From contig CM018049.1 in the NCBI GenBank assembly GCA_008638375.1, positions 310,001 through 374,000 of the forward strand: a stretch of 64,000 nt of DNA, given 5' to 3'. Origin of the DNA: Nyssa sinensis (taxonomy: Eukaryota > Streptophyta > Magnoliopsida > Cornales > Nyssaceae). The translations under genes and the position numbers were made by a program. Under the pieces are notes generated by a model. That model saw only the letters and a list, made by a program, of their open reading frames with translations, did no database searches and was not told where the DNA came from. This document shows, one piece after another, positions 25,497 to 37,960 of this stretch. Position 1 is the stretch's first letter, and each line of letters starts with the position of its first letter.

Positions 25497-27007
25497 CCTT
25501 GCCGAAAAACTAAGGGAGATGATACGATACGAGTTAGGCCATTCGGGTCGGATCTGGTTTGGTTCCTAATCGAATAATTAAATGGATCTTAATTAAAACA
25601 AAAATGGTGTCGTTTTGTTTAGTGGGGTGCTGACGTGACACTGATGTCATGTTGACGCAATGGACCGGATGAACCGGTTGGTTTCCAACCTAATTGAACT
25701 AGTTCAATTAAATTGCAACTAGACCGGATGATTTTATTTAAATAGTTTCTAAAATTATATTTTCATCCCAAAACTTCATGTAAATTGCAGAATTACCTAA
25801 GAAATTAATTAAAAATTAATTTTAAAATCCTTTTTAAATTAGAGAAATTATCAAAACGCCTTTAAGACTAAAATTGGTCAAACGAAAGCCAATTAAAATG
25901 CAAGAAAAGTCTAATCCAACATTTTTGGGCATTCTAGACTCAATGAAAAAGTCCGATTTATGAAATTAGACCCCAAAAAATATAAATGGACAAATTGGGA
26001 TAATTTCAATTGTGTCCTAATGTATTAATTAAGCTACCAATTGAACCCTAATAACTATAAAAATACTTACCTTAGCATTTTTTGACATTCCAGACCCAAT
26101 GGAAGGGTCCATGTTATGAAATGAAGTCCCAAAAATTTAGACACGTAAAATGTCATAATTACCATTTTGCCCTTAGTGACGCTCGAAGCCAACTAGATGT
26201 CAAAGAGGGCATATTTTGATTTCCTTTGACATTCCAAACTCAACAATAGAGTTTATTTTAGCAAACGAAGCACCGAAAAATCGAATGCATAAAGTGTGAA
26301 ATCATAAAAAAGCCCCTAGACTTAATATAAGCTACAGATAGGCAAATTAAATCTGAAAAAGCCTAAATTTATTATCTTTGACATTTCAGACTTCACAGTG
26401 ACGTCCTTTTATGGAAAATAAGACTTGTTAACAAACTAAAAAATGATGAATACATCCTTAAGACTTAATGAAGCTACCAGAAGAATATAGATGAAATTAA
26501 AAGACCTATATTAATGTTTTAAGGACCATCTGGACTAAAAAAATGAAGTCCGTTTAGGCAAATGATGAACCGAACAAAATAAGACGTAAATGAAAAATGA
26601 CCAAAAGCCATTAAAGGCTAAAGTAAACCACACGATGAACTATCAAGTGTTAGGAAACTTAATTAAAGACCGTAAGGGAATCCTAAACAGTAAGATTAAG
26701 TACAAAAAAGGTTAAGAACACTTAGTAAGCAAAGGAATAAGCTGAGATGTGTACTGATATAGTATTAATGTATTCTGAACCATGATTTCGGATCATCAAC
26801 ATCGGAATAAAGATAAGACAAGTGCTAAGGAAAGTCAAGTAAGCAAGTAAGGAAAGACTATGGGCTCTAGACCACAAGTGAGTAATCTTGTTTTTGAAGT
26901 GGAGAATTTAACTCCATAATTTTTGACACGTTTTAATTTAAAGTCCTGTTATTTACATGACTTTCATTTTAAGTATGCTTTTGTTCTCTTTTGAAAGTAT
27001 TATTGTG
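25497..27007 (+). mobile_element. Third piece of the 8433 LTR-A copy, with module array
   Basis: Sense-strand modules include AGACCC...GGGTCC near 26093. A CAAGTGAGTAATC donor-like site is at about 26875-26888, matching the donor after the small exon of other copies, but no clean acceptor is visible. Confidence 0.65.
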
Positions 27008-29048
27008 AATTGTGATTACGCCCAAAGAATAACGCGATAGTTGTAGTGTAGCTTTGGGGTGTCGATTCCACAGGGAGACAAAATTAAAAGAATAATAGAA
27101 AGAATTTCTAAAACTAAAGAAAGTATTAGATGATTTATAAGAAAATAAAAATATAAAAAGTGATTTTAATTGCAAATAAAATTAAACAGAGTGATTCACA
27201 AGCAAAAGGGCATTCAAATTAACGAACAGTAGAGCGTCGGGAATCTCTTACACATATCCAGTATTTTAATTATTTTTAATTCACTGATAACTCAATTGAG
27301 AATGTTTTTCCAAAAACCTCAATCAGAAGATATAGAATTATGAACCAAAATTAAACAAAATGTAACCTTTTGAAAAATCATTCAACACTTTTAAATCCCA
27401 CAAATTGTTATCCACATTGAGAAAACCCAACGACGACAATATACTCAAGGAGCAATATTGTAGCAAAGAATTAAATCAATATAAATAATTAATTGATCCA
27501 AACATAATCAAAGAATTAATCCATTCAATAAAAAAAGCCTAACTGAATCTATAACGGAATAAACTCTATGATTATTCGGAAAAGAAAACCCAACAATAAA
27601 TTGTGAATGACAATCAAAGAGTTTAATAAATGAAAATCACGTACATGAATCAAAAATAATTAAAATAACTATCTATGGTGCAAGTTCATCCCTAACCCTA
27701 CTTAGAAATTTAGTTACCTATATGCAGGACAGATAACATAAACCTCATGTAGAAAAACTGTACCATGAATGTCACGACCCGAAATCCACCCTGTGCGGAT
27801 CCTCAGATCGTGACCCGCCACCCTCAGGCCCGGGGGCCATTGGGCAGAACGGTCCTGTAAGCAACGGTATCGGACGGCGGTGCTGCCTGTGTTTTGCGAA
27901 AGCGTGAAAACTTTTTCTTTTCTTATTTAAAATTTAAGCACACCACCCGATACTGCCGCTCTAACATATGCATACACATGGTTATACAATCAAAGCATAA
28001 CTAAAATATTACAAACTTATGTCATACAACCATTAATACTAGTTACCCCGTGGGGTTTATACATATCGTCATATTGTATCTGAAACATAAATACTATTAA
28101 ATATTACATAACACCAAAAGGGTTCATCTACTCAAATCTCCATAAGCCGGCAAACGCACCGTCTTCAAACTTAGCTGCTATCAATCACCTGAAAGGGGGG
28201 TCCGAACAAAGTCCGGGTAAGCTAATCTAAGCTTGTGAGTAATTCCAACATTCGTCATGGGGTTTTCAATCAACAGTGGTTTTAGTTCATAAAGTTTATA
28301 AATCAATAACTGTCAATTGTTCGTATCTTTTGAACACAGAATATATGCATTCATAAAACTCATAGCTTTGTAACATGTAAAGTGTTCAAGCTAAAAAGAT
28401 GTTCTTCTGTAAATAGAGTATATAAAAACTCAAACATGTAAATATGAAAATGAGGGTAAAACCTACTTTCATTTTCAAATATCTTTTCTTCTCACTTTTA
28501 CTCTTGGAATCTGTTTCGAACTAGACTCCCATTTTACTCTTGTCGAGATATCTCTTTGCCTGTGGGATTAGATCCTGCTACCAGACATTTGACAATCCAT
28601 TGAGTTCCGTAGAACCCAAAAGCTTGTCGGCTCCACAAGATAATAGAGTCCCTTGCGAACTCCAATACCCTGTCTCGTGCTTATGCACAGTTATCTTGTA
28701 TTTCAAGAAAACTACTTTTATCTCATGACTTCTCCTCATAAATATTATTCAAGAGTATTTAAACATAAGGCATATAACTTTATAATAGAACTTTCAATTC
28801 TCAGAATATACGAATTCAGAATATATCTCAGAAATTTTGCAACAAAAACTCAAACATGCTAAGGCATATTTAAAAAGGACTGTAATTAAATCTACTATCT
28901 GAGCAGAATAAATTAAAACAAAAGACGTATGAAAACTGAATTCGATATTCAAATACTTTTCATAACTTGAACTCAAAACTTCATTGAATTTTGTGAAGTA
29001 AAATCTCCAATTCGAATGTAGGGTTACTCACCTCATATACCGTAGACC

Positions 29049-29501
29049 CTACTGAGGAGTCTTGCCCTTATCAGCCCTTATCCTAAACAATTTAGAAAAA
29101 GACTCGTAAATTTCATAATGAAATTAATTAACTAAACTAAACTTTTTCCTTTACTACATAAGTTAACTACAACTTATCTTATAGTGATATCGTATAAAAT
29201 GAGTAATAAACACGCATTACCTTTTTACCCACTCGCTTGAGGTTTCGGTATTTTCTTTTTCTTCCTCTTTTCTTTTCTTTGCTTCCTCCTTCTTCTTATT
29301 GGCCTCAGCTACCATTTCCCTGGTGGGTGATTTATGCATAAAGGGTCTAACCGAAATCACCTCAGTGGCCTTGGCGATTCTTATGTGCCTTTCAATTACC
29401 TTTTGTTGCCACAATAGGTCTTTCATGAAAGCTTGTTGCTTTGGGTCTTTAGCCCTTTGGGCTTTATTCATAATGGTGAATTTCTTTGGTTGCGCTTCCA
29501 T
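29049..29501 (-). CDS. Predicted two-exon ORF (104 aa) inside LTR-A, likely captured gene fragment
   Basis: I do not recognise this protein. Exon 1 coding is 29501-29221 from an ATG shortly after an acceptor (TTTGTTCTTAG, 29511-29521). It ends AAAAAG|GTAATGCG. The 138-nt intron (29083-29220) ends TTGTTTAG, and exon 2 coding is 29082-29049 to a TAG. Splicing keeps the frame, while reading through gives a stop one codon later. The protein is basic. Residues about 1-50 include MEAQPKKFTIMNKAQR and LLWQQKVIERHIRIAK. Residues about 68-90 are a Lys/Glu-rich predicted coiled coil (KKKEEAKKRKEEEKE). Exon 2 ends before a GTGAGTAACCC donor shared by the whole LTR family. Related LTR-A copies have only a 54-59 nt exon at this place. 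The strand equals the LTR sense strand. It could be a captured host exon pair or a chance ORF in a leader; no start context or homology proves translation. Confidence 0.45.
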
Positions 29502-29689
29502 GTTTATCACCTAAGAACAAACTTATGAGTTAGAAATTTTATTCTAAGGTTGATGTGTTGTCATGTCTTTTCGTAATTCATGTTCTCGTATATGCCGTAG
29601 ATTAGTACTTTGGCATTACTTTAATTTATAGTCATCTGACAGATGCTATTCATCAAATTTTATGTCTTTTTATTTTAGACATTTCTTTT

Positions 29690-30050
29690 GGTCAAATAGA
29701 CTCTACTATTGAGTCTGGAGTGTTCAAGAAAGTCAGTTTAGGCTTTCCTAAAATTTAATTTAGACTTTTGCATGTAAAAGGACAAAATGGACATTTACCG
29801 TTTTATGTGTCATATTTTTCTGTACTTCGTTTCGTAATTTAGACCTCACCATTGGACTCAGAAGGTCCGAGATAGTAAGAATACACTAATGACTTGTAAA
29901 TTTTGATTAAGGGGTATTTTGGTCATTTACCCCTTATGTGATTTTATTTTTCGGGTCCCGTCTCGTAAAACAAACCCTACCATTGGTCTCAGAATATCCA
30001 AAATAGTAAAAATACACTATTCATATGCTTAATTTGGACTTCATTTGCCT
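29690..30050. repeat. Hairpin-module array in the 27770 LTR-A copy
   Basis: A clear AGACTC/GAGTCT hairpin with a 7-base loop is at 29698-29716. Two further decayed modules follow near 29846 and 29972. Confidence 0.65.
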
Positions 30051-30334
30051 TAGTTATGACCCAAGGGTAAAATAGTAATTTAACTTTATTTATTAAATAA
30101 TTAAATTTATTATTTAATTATTTAATTATTCTTCAGGGGCTTAATTGCACAAAATCTTCATTAGTTTGGCCATAGTGGGATTTTCCAAAACAGTTGGGGT
30201 CAATCCGTAATTAACAAAAGTGTTGGTTTATTTATTTTTTAAATAAATTAGAAACCAAAGGGTTTGGTCCAGTTTTAAGTGAACCGGTCCGGTTCAGTTG
30301 TAAACCAATCGGTCTATCCGGTTTTGTGCGTGTT

Positions 30335-30357
30335 GCTGACGTCATGATGACGTCAGC
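30335..30357. promoter_or_regulatory. Double TGACGTCA palindrome in LTR-A
   Basis: Two GCTGACGTCA arms, the second inverted, are separated by TGA and form a perfect 10-bp inverted repeat. TGACGTCA is the CRE/TGA-type bZIP core. The same arrangement is kept at 42785-42807 in the oppositely oriented copy, with arms one base longer. Decayed single sites are near 6607 and 63884. Confidence 0.55.
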
Positions 30358-31264
30358 CCTACCATTTTAAAATTTTAAAATAGGGATGAAACGCCGTCGT
30401 TCCATTTAATCGGTGGTAAGCCCAGAGGCTGCCACGCGTCCGAGTCAACCCACCCGTTTAAACCGAGTGATGAGTTGACTCGTCGTCTTCCCCACTTCGA
30501 CCATGACTGAGACCCTAATTTTAGTTTCCCATTTCCTTCTATTTCGTGACGTTTTACTCAATCATTTCTCACTGTTTTAATTCAAAACATTTCTAAGGTA
30601 CAAACGACCAACTTGGCATTCATTTGGGAGTTCAAAACGAACTCTTTATTTCGGTTTTAAGCTCGATAATCCGAACTGTTATTCGGTCGTACATGCTCAT
30701 TTCTTGATGGTTTTTCATGGTGTTTGGCTTGTTCTGATCCCCTCTTCATGGGGATTCAATTTTCATTCTTTGTTATTGATTTAAACTGAGTTTTAAAGGG
30801 TTGGGGTGTAAACCCGTAACCTGTAACTAGACATTTGAGGGTCGGTTCTTTTGAGTTTTGATCGCGGATGTATGTTTTTCACATGCTTATAGGGTCTACT
30901 TGAGATCTCTATACACCAAACAAAGTTTGGTTGCCATGGGTTCAGACCTGCTTTAAGCAAGGTCCTCCCATGACGGTTCTTCATGGGTTTACGTTTTCTT
31001 GGTGTTTTTGAAGCCTAAGATCATGCTTGACAGTCTTATACATATATATCTAGCATTATATGATCATATATAACTCAAAAATAGTTCATATTCAAGCTAA
31101 TTTCTAGAGAGAGAAAATGACAACTTTGAACATTTCTCACCTTTTTGGTCGTGGGTTCTATGTCTTTTCTTTCTGGTTTTCTTCCTCTTCTTCTCCTTCA
31201 TTTCCTTAGCTTTTCTTTTCTTACAAAACAAGCATGCAATGCATGCTTGTTCCTTTTAAAGAAA

Positions 31265-31665
31265 AAGGGAACCGACCTCTCTCTCTCTCTCCTCCATTCT
31301 CTCTCTCTCCGTTCTCTCTCTCTTCTTTCTGATTACATAGCCCTCATTTCTCATTAATTTTGTTCTTCCCAAGCTTGCTTTACATTAATTTTTTTGAGAT
31401 ATTTATACATATAATATATACATATATATACATATACACATATATAAGACAACACACACACATACACCAGCCGACACACACACACCCCCTTTCACACACT
31501 GTTCACTCTTTTCACTTTATACATATACATACTTACATACATACATGTTTTCATATTCATACATACATATTTCACTTTTTTACATATACATATATCATTT
31601 AATTAATATATATACATTTCTTATACTTAATTAATTAATTTAATAATTAATTAATTATATATATA
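31265..31665. repeat. CT-rich then CA/TA microsatellite block
   Basis: CTCTCT runs (about 31277-31322) then alternating CA/TA and TTAAT repeats near the sense start of this LTR. Open frames here are low complexity. Confidence 0.9.
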
Positions 31666-32779
31666 TAATTTTCTTTTTCTCGTAATACGTGTCATGTGAC
31701 CCGGTATCTCGGGTCGGGGTATTACAATGAATCGCCTGTGCAGCCGTAGCTCTCTGCCTTTTTTTTTTTCATTTTTGCGGCACCTCTGTTCTGTTCTATT
31801 TTCCTGCGCAGCTTTTTTCCTTTTTAAATTCCCAGCCGCTTCCTCCATTTGCGCCCTAGCCTTCCATCGCCTTAAGCCGTCGCACGGACTACTCAAAACA
31901 GGGCCTGGGCTTTCTCTTGATTCATAAGCCCAAGCCGCGCCAAGCCCAACGTGCCGCACCCTGCTCTTCTATATTTTTTTCCTTTCATGTAGTCGTGCCA
32001 AGCCTTGGTTTGGCTGCTTGACTTTTTTTTTTCACTTAGCTTTCATTTAATGTAGTGGGCCCCACTATTCTTAGACTTTTGCTTCTTTTATTCTCCATGC
32101 ACGAGCCACCTTTTTGACTGATTTCTTTATTTCTTCTTCTCTTCATCTCCTGTTCAGCTATCCAACGCATGGCCCCCCTTAATTCTTTTTTTCTTGACTT
32201 GCCGTTACTCCATCCCGCGCACAGCTAGCAGCGCCAATCTTTAAGCCCATTTTCCTATTAGATAACGACTGAATCTTGATTCGGGCTCTTCACGGAAGTT
32301 GTATCCCTATATGTGTAGATAATTTTAGGCTTAAAAATCACCTGATTTGGACTTCGGAAGCTCAAGTTATGATCCCTTGAAGTTTTTTGGTCGGACAGAA
32401 ATCCAACTTTCCAGGCCTGAATTTAAAATAGTGTTTGGAGGCTTAAAGGAACTCGGATTTTTGCAAACCACACCTTTTTGAAAATCTTAAAACGTCCTCT
32501 AAAAACTTTATGAAGACCACTTTCTCATTCTGAAACTCTAACGCCATCCAAATCTCAGTTGAAGCTCCATGAATCGAATCTGCCTAAAAGCTGAAAATTG
32601 CACAATATACTCCCTAATTCAATAAATATATTAATCAACTCACTTAAATAGAAAATATTTCATAAAAATAAATATAAATGAAATAAGAATATTAAACATT
32701 ATGCTCTAATAATAGGGTCACATTTTAGCATTTTAATCTAATAATAGGGTATTTAAAGTGCACTTTCGCACACTCATCA

Positions 32780-32796
32780 CACCCCCCAACTTGCTC
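32780..32796 (-). promoter_or_regulatory. Polypurine tract of the Athila-like element
   Basis: On the minus strand GAGCAAGTTGGGGGGTG ends exactly at the first base of the 3' LTR (TGATGAGTG). A G-rich tract at this place primes plus-strand DNA synthesis in Ty3/gypsy elements. Confidence 0.8.
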
Positions 32797-34432
32797 ATTG
32801 CTAGTCCCTAGCAATTTTCATGCAAAAATTACAAAAGAGACCAAAGAAGAACACACAGAAGGCATCGAATCACACTTTTTAGGTTCGTATATCAAAGCAA
32901 TTTTCGAAATTCAACAACCCTATAAAAATCAATCCACTTACAGCAATTCACAAAGTGTGTGTGTGTGCTCCAAACCATATCTATCTAAATACAAATCATG
33001 ACACATGCAACATCAAGAACATCTCAAGCAAAAGGTTCAACTCCATATCTCACGGGTATAAAAGTGTTTCATGTAGGGGTTCTCTCTATGGAGTTGACAA
33101 GGGGTGTACACACTCAATGAAGAATTAGGCAATCAAGTACAAGCAACAAGCAAACAGTGATCTTATGATAGGCGCACTAACAAATGAGACTTCCACCACT
33201 CTTTCCACAGGCTTACTTAGGATAAAAAAGATCAACATAAAAGGGTTGTAACGTGGCTCAGGTTAGACGCTATATAAAGAAAATGATAAAAATGATTCAA
33301 AAACTTCCAAGTACATACTAAGAGAATTTCATTAAAAATCAGAGCAAACCAAACTTCTCACTTGATGTACTCTTCAACTTTTCTGATCAGTGAATAACAA
33401 TATGTCTCCTTCTTCTTTCTCTTCTCTCTCTCTCTCTCTCTTTTTAAAATTTTTTTTTTTTTTTTAAGAAACTTGATGCTCACCCAACTGAATACTTTGC
33501 ACTTGTACTCTTCCCTTTTTCTTTTTCTTTTTTTTCCAATTCAACACAAATGACAAGAAATGCAAATTCCACACCTAGTACAAACTTGGAAGCAAAAAGG
33601 GTAGGAAAAATCAAAGTATAGGCTATACTCCAATGTGGAGAGGTATGGATGATGTGGGCATATGAAAAAAAACTATATATGTTTGTTGGCTCAAAGTTGG
33701 CTACTAAGGGTCTATGATGAGAAGGGTTAGCTTGAAAGGCTCAAACGTTAATCCTAAGTTGACCTTCGTCATATCCCAAGTATATTCGCCTTCACACCAC
33801 CAACCATGTAATGATATTCTCAAAAGAAGTGCCCAATTCAACAGATCAATGAATGCTCATCACAATTTTTTGCATTTGTAGGCTCTCAATTCTCTCCAAA
33901 ACTCACACGAATACTTAAGCAAAAGAGTTCTCTAGCTACATGTGTAAAACCACCATCTTACCACAAAGTTTGGATAAGTGCATTAAAAGTTCTGTGAATG
34001 CCTCAGTAGAATGATTATGGTGGATTCGGTGAATTCACAAAAATAGCTATAAATGAGAATGAGTACTCATGTGAAAAAAATGCACGTGTGATGCAAATTT
34101 TAAAAAAAAAATTGACACATGAAAATATGCCACAGCATTTTAAATAATGAATTTGCAACCACCACCCCCCAACTTAAATGAAACATTGTCCTCAATGTTT
34201 AACAATCAAAATTGAATGGAGGGTACTCAAAAGGGTAGAATACACCTGATGTAGGATGTGCGTAACTCGCTAAGCACCAAAGATGGCAATTTGAACTAAC
34301 AAAATGAAATTAACCTGCAAATAAAAATAAAGAAAATAATAGCAAACAAAAAGAAGAAAAAAATGAAAATAAATGAAAACAAAATAAATAAAATAAAGAA
34401 AAAATAAAATAAAACATACCTGCATGGCGTGG
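32797..34432 (-). other. Noncoding 3' region of the Athila-like element
   Basis: About 1.6 kb between the pol stop codon and the PPT. It contains TC and T-rich runs (33418-33468), an A-rich stretch (34315-34415) and no conserved domain on either strand. Long noncoding 3' regions are usual in Athila-type elements; no env-like frame is visible. Confidence 0.75.
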
Positions 34433-34550
34433 TCAAGGTGGATAAACCGAGTCCATAAGTGAAATGTCTTCCACTTTCGGAACTTGCCTATCAATCAAGA
34501 CTTTAAGGCGCCGACCATTTACTTTAAACACCCGACCATCCTTAAGATCC
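34433..34550 (-). pseudogene. pol: C-terminal tail of the Athila-like pol frame, cut off by LTR-A2
   Basis: The minus-strand frame continues the sequence broken at 40085, sharing the duplicated GATCC. It reads FKVNGRRLKVL and VEDISLMDSVYPP before a TGA at 34433-34435. This is the usual end of the integrase C-terminal tail in Athila/Tat elements. The exact continuation across 5.5 kb of inserted LTR confirms the insertion boundaries independently of the duplication. Confidence 0.9.
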
Positions 34551-35159
34551 TGTCACATCCCGAACCCCACCCTAAGCGGATGTCGAGGACGTGATGCCAG
34601 TCAGCCGCCACACGACCAACCGAAGGCAATTTCTGAACTTTCCAGTGAATTGCACTCCGACTGTAGGGTCAGATGTAGCGGAATTAAAAAAACTTTTTGT
34701 CAAGGGAATGCAACTCATGTATTCACCGTAGGATATGTATCACACAGAGCAAGTCTAAAATCCAACAGCTAACAATTCTAACCTCAGAGCATATCTATAA
34801 TCCGACATATAACAACAGAGTATAACTATAACCTCTAGAGTACCGTTTAAATCCATGAGCCATGTCTATATCTAGTACATATCAGTCAAGTCAGTCGTAT
34901 TACGTCACTCACCTGATTAAACAGATTCAATCCTCAACAATCCAGTCTCCACAGATCAGTGCCATCAGATCCAATAGATATCATTCCTGAAAAATGTTAG
35001 GGAATGGGGTGAGCTTCAAAAAGCCCAATGAGTAACACAGGTTCCCTGTCAAGGGTTTCAAATCCATTTCTTGTTTACAAAGCACAAGGATAGTTCAGTT
35101 GTTTCTGAAATAGCAGTTTTATAAATCTACTTTAAATGCAGTTTCAGTAGAATAAAGCA

Positions 35160-36245
35160 GGATTGAACAGAATAAAACCATAGATCAAAACAGACAGAAC
35201 ATAACAGACCATATCAAGTATAACCGTACAGAACTGAACATAACAGGTCAGGACGGAGCAGAACCGAGCAGAGCAGGACATAACAAATCAGAACAGGATG
35301 AAGCAAAGCACAACAAATCAAAACAGAATAGTACAAAACAAAACATAACAATCAGAGCCGAACAAAACATAACAGAACAGAGCAGAAACAATATGTCGAC
35401 CAGAGATACAGGTATATTATCAACGAAACAGAACAAGGCAAAACTGAGCGGAAACAGTATGTCAGTCAGAGATACAGGTACATCATCAAAGAACATGATA
35501 GATCAGTATTGAGCAGAACAGGACGGGACAGAACAGAACGGAACAGATCGAACATAACAAATCAGGACGGATCATGACTGAACAGATCAGACAGATCAAA
35601 CAGAACAGGTCAGGGCAGATCAGGACTGAACGGATCAAACAGATCAAACATAACAGGTCAGGACAAAACAGATCAAACATAACAGATAGTTAAATACGTT
35701 CATTTGAAACAGGAGTACAGTTAAAACATCAGAGTAACAGAACATGTCAGTAATGAGCAGAGCAGAACAGTATAACAGTATAAACAGTACAGTATGCACA
35801 GATTAAACAGTACGGTATGCACGTATAACGCTCAAGGCTGAAATGGTACCAAGAGTCAGTTGTTCTTTCAGAACCAATTAAAAACAACGTTAAATACGTT
35901 CATTTGAAACAGTATTAAAAATCGGAGAACAGTTAAGACATCAGGGTAACAGAACAGGTCAGTTGAAACATCAGAGTAACAGAACAGATCAGTAATGAGC
36001 AGAGCAGAACAGTATAACAGAATAAACAGTACAGTATGCACAGATTAAACAGTGCGGTATGCTCATATCGTGCTCAAGATTGAAGTGGTACCAAGAGTCA
36101 GTTGTTCTTTCAGAACCAGTTTAAAACAACGATTTCAGTACAGAACAGAGAAGTCAGACAGAGTAAAGATCATGCATTTGGGTAAGAGCATGAAATCAGT
36201 GTATCAGATAAAACAGTACAGTACAGTATTTTAAAATACAGTAAC
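35160..36245. repeat. Hypervariable GAACAG-type repeat array in LTR-A2
   Basis: Degenerate GAACAGAACAG / GATCAGGACAG units, then a 200-bp tandem duplication whose units begin GTTAAATACGTTCATTTG at 35689 and 35889. The second unit holds a small extra repeat. The homologous zone in the other A2 copy is 50440-51240 with a different unit. Translated frames here give repetitive hydrophobic peptides and are not genes. Confidence 0.85.
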
Positions 36246-36526
36246 TAGACAGTGTACTTATACACCAATTCAGGAGTCAGGGTTACTCACAAGACGCAAC
36301 AGTACAGAACAAAACCAGGACAGACTATACAACGGAACAGGACAGACCCGAACTGAATAGGAGAGCAGGACAGTACAAGATCATGTCACGTGTAATACAT
36401 TATAGAAGAGTATGCATTTAAAAACATGCATTTAAACAGTATGGCAGATAAAACAGTACAGTGAATCAAAATACAGTAACTAGACGGTGTACTTATACAC
36501 CAAGCCAGAAGTTCCAAGTTACTCAC

Positions 36527-36600
36527 AAAACTGTTACGGTTGTCTCCTTGCACAAACAATCCGATAACCTCCAAGTACATCAGGCATCTCCATGTATGTC
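36527..36600 (-). other. Small leader exon of LTR-A2 with 19-aa ORF
   Basis: Sense acceptor GATTATTCAG, exon of 74 nt, donor GTGAGTAACTT. A frame starting MEMPDV runs from 36593 to a TAA at 36534-36536. The oppositely oriented A2 copy (49991-50062) keeps acceptor, donor, start, stop and length. Confidence 0.5.
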
Positions 36601-36828
36601 CTGAATAATCATCATCAATCACAGACAGATCAGAATTCATCCATTTAGGCCTTATTCGTCATCTTAGATGTCTATCGGATTACCTAAGATAACCTAGTAG
36701 CCTATCGCCCTCTCATCGGGTTTCATCCGGGGCTATTTTATTCTTAAATTAGGCTTAGCAGTCATCAGGATTATAACCCAAGTCATTTAGACTTCAATCG
36801 TTATCAGTCGGTTACTTATCCAACCTTA

Positions 36829-37200
36829 GGGGCAAAATGGTAATTTTTCCATTCTTATCCCGGACCCTGTCGCGGTCCTCAGAATAGTCTTAATATCTTA
36901 ACTATAAAGTTCTAGGTCCTTTGGACTCCAATCGGTATCAGTTAGGTTCTTATTTTAACCATAGGGGCAAAATGGTAATTTTTTCATTCTTGCCCCGGAC
37001 CCAGTCGTGGTTCTCAGAATATCCCGTATATCGTATATATGCAGTTCTAAGTCTTTTAGACTTGATTCGGTATCAGTTAGGTACTTATTTAACCTCAAGG
37101 GCAGAATGGTAATTTTGTCATTTTTTCCCCCGGACCCTATCATGGTCCTCAGAACGTCCCATATATCTTGTACATAATTTTCTAAGTCCTTTGGACTTCG
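36829..37200. repeat. Tandem repeat, about 135 bp, in LTR-A2
   Basis: Units begin GGGGCAAAATGG at 36829 and 36964 and a variant GGGCAGAATGG near 37099. Each contains CCCGGACCC...GGTCCTCAGAAT and GGTATCAGTTAGG. An inverted equivalent is at about 49390-49770. Confidence 0.85.
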
Positions 37201-37365
37201 TTGGTATCTGCGTTTGATCATCGGGACACATCGGTCATTTCTCATTTTATGCATTGACTGTCTCGGAGTCTTATTTAGCCCTTCAGTGTTCATAATTATC
37301 CCTATGATAATTTATCAGATCAGTTTGACCTTTATTTGACCTCCACTTTGCACTTACTGTGCTCA

Positions 37366-37960
37366 GGGGTATTTTGGTCATTTTACGTTTCGTAAGATTT
37401 TGACTCTGATTCATCATTTAATCAAGTATACAGTTTCACAGGTATCTGGGCTTCTATCGGTATCAATTTCGTCCCAATCGGACTTCATTTGGGCTTCGTA
37501 CAGTATCAGGGGTATTTTGGTAATTTCATGCGTCATATTTTTCGGCACCTCAGTTCATAAAATGGACCTTACCATTGGGTCCAGAGTGTCTGACATAGTT
37601 AACTTGGACTATCTTTTATGTTTAATTGGCCCTGGGTATCACTAGGGGCAGTTCAGTCATTTTACAATTTATGTGTCTGTATTTTTCGGGACTTCAGTTC
37701 ATTAAACGGACTTCACCGTTGAGTCCAGAATGCCCGACATAATCAGAATAGACTGTCTTTTATTTTTATTTGGGCCTGGGTACCCTCAGGGGTAGTACAG
37801 TCATTTGTCACTTACAGGTCTGTATTTTTTGGTACATAATTTCCTAATTTGAACTGTACCATTGAGTCCAGAATATTTGAAACAGTCAAAATACACTATT
37901 TATTTAATTTATTTGGACTCCGTTTGACATATTTAATGTCCAGGGGTAAAATTGTAATTT
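37366..37960. repeat. Hairpin-module array in the 34551 LTR-A2 copy
   Basis: Modules contain TGGACC/GGTCCA (37563-37583), GGACT/AGTCC (37708-37726) and a decayed third near 37855. Each follows a 'GGGGCA..TCATTT..TTTTTCGG' block. Confidence 0.7.

Larger units (their letters stand above)
27770..31726 (-). mobile_element. LTR-A1 solo LTR (3.96 kb) carrying a spliced ORF, TSD ATGAA
   Basis: Runs TGTCACGACCCGAAATCCAC...GGTCGGGGTATTACA between ATGAA at 27765-27769 and 31727-31731. It is closest to the copies at 3889 and 41352. Unlike them, the small-exon position contains an extra segment of roughly 0.4 kb with a two-exon open frame (29049-29501). It also has AGACTC/GAGTCT at 29698-29716, a double TGACGTCA palindrome at 30335-30357 and an exon-1 donor at 31140/31141. 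Confidence 0.9.
27013..32779 (-). repeat. 3' LTR of the Athila-like element, split by LTR-A
   Basis: The same sequence as the 5' LTR at 52759-54575. About 1.8 kb remains after removing the 27770-31726 insertion and its ATGAA duplication. The left part is 27013-27769 and the right part 31732-32779. Confidence 0.92.

Noticed and set aside
31651..31959. Open frames on both strands near 31727-31959 (and the similar one at 53521-53715) as a gene pair.
   Set aside because: The conserved part lies in the two LTRs of the Athila-like element and the minus-strand frame crosses an insertion boundary; no domain is visible.
32797..34432. An env-like gene in the 3' region of the Athila-like element, as in some Athila members.
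   Set aside because: No long frame, signal peptide or membrane segment is present on the element's strand.
35248..35680. Hydrophobic Cys/Phe/Leu-rich open frames as a membrane protein gene.
   Set aside because: They are the direct translation of the GAACAG-type repeat, with no start context or conservation in the sister copy.
36386..36640. 84-aa frame on the minus strand over the A2 small exon.
   Set aside because: It runs across the predicted splice acceptor and donor and is not kept in the 46520 copy; only the 19-aa frame within the exon is shared.
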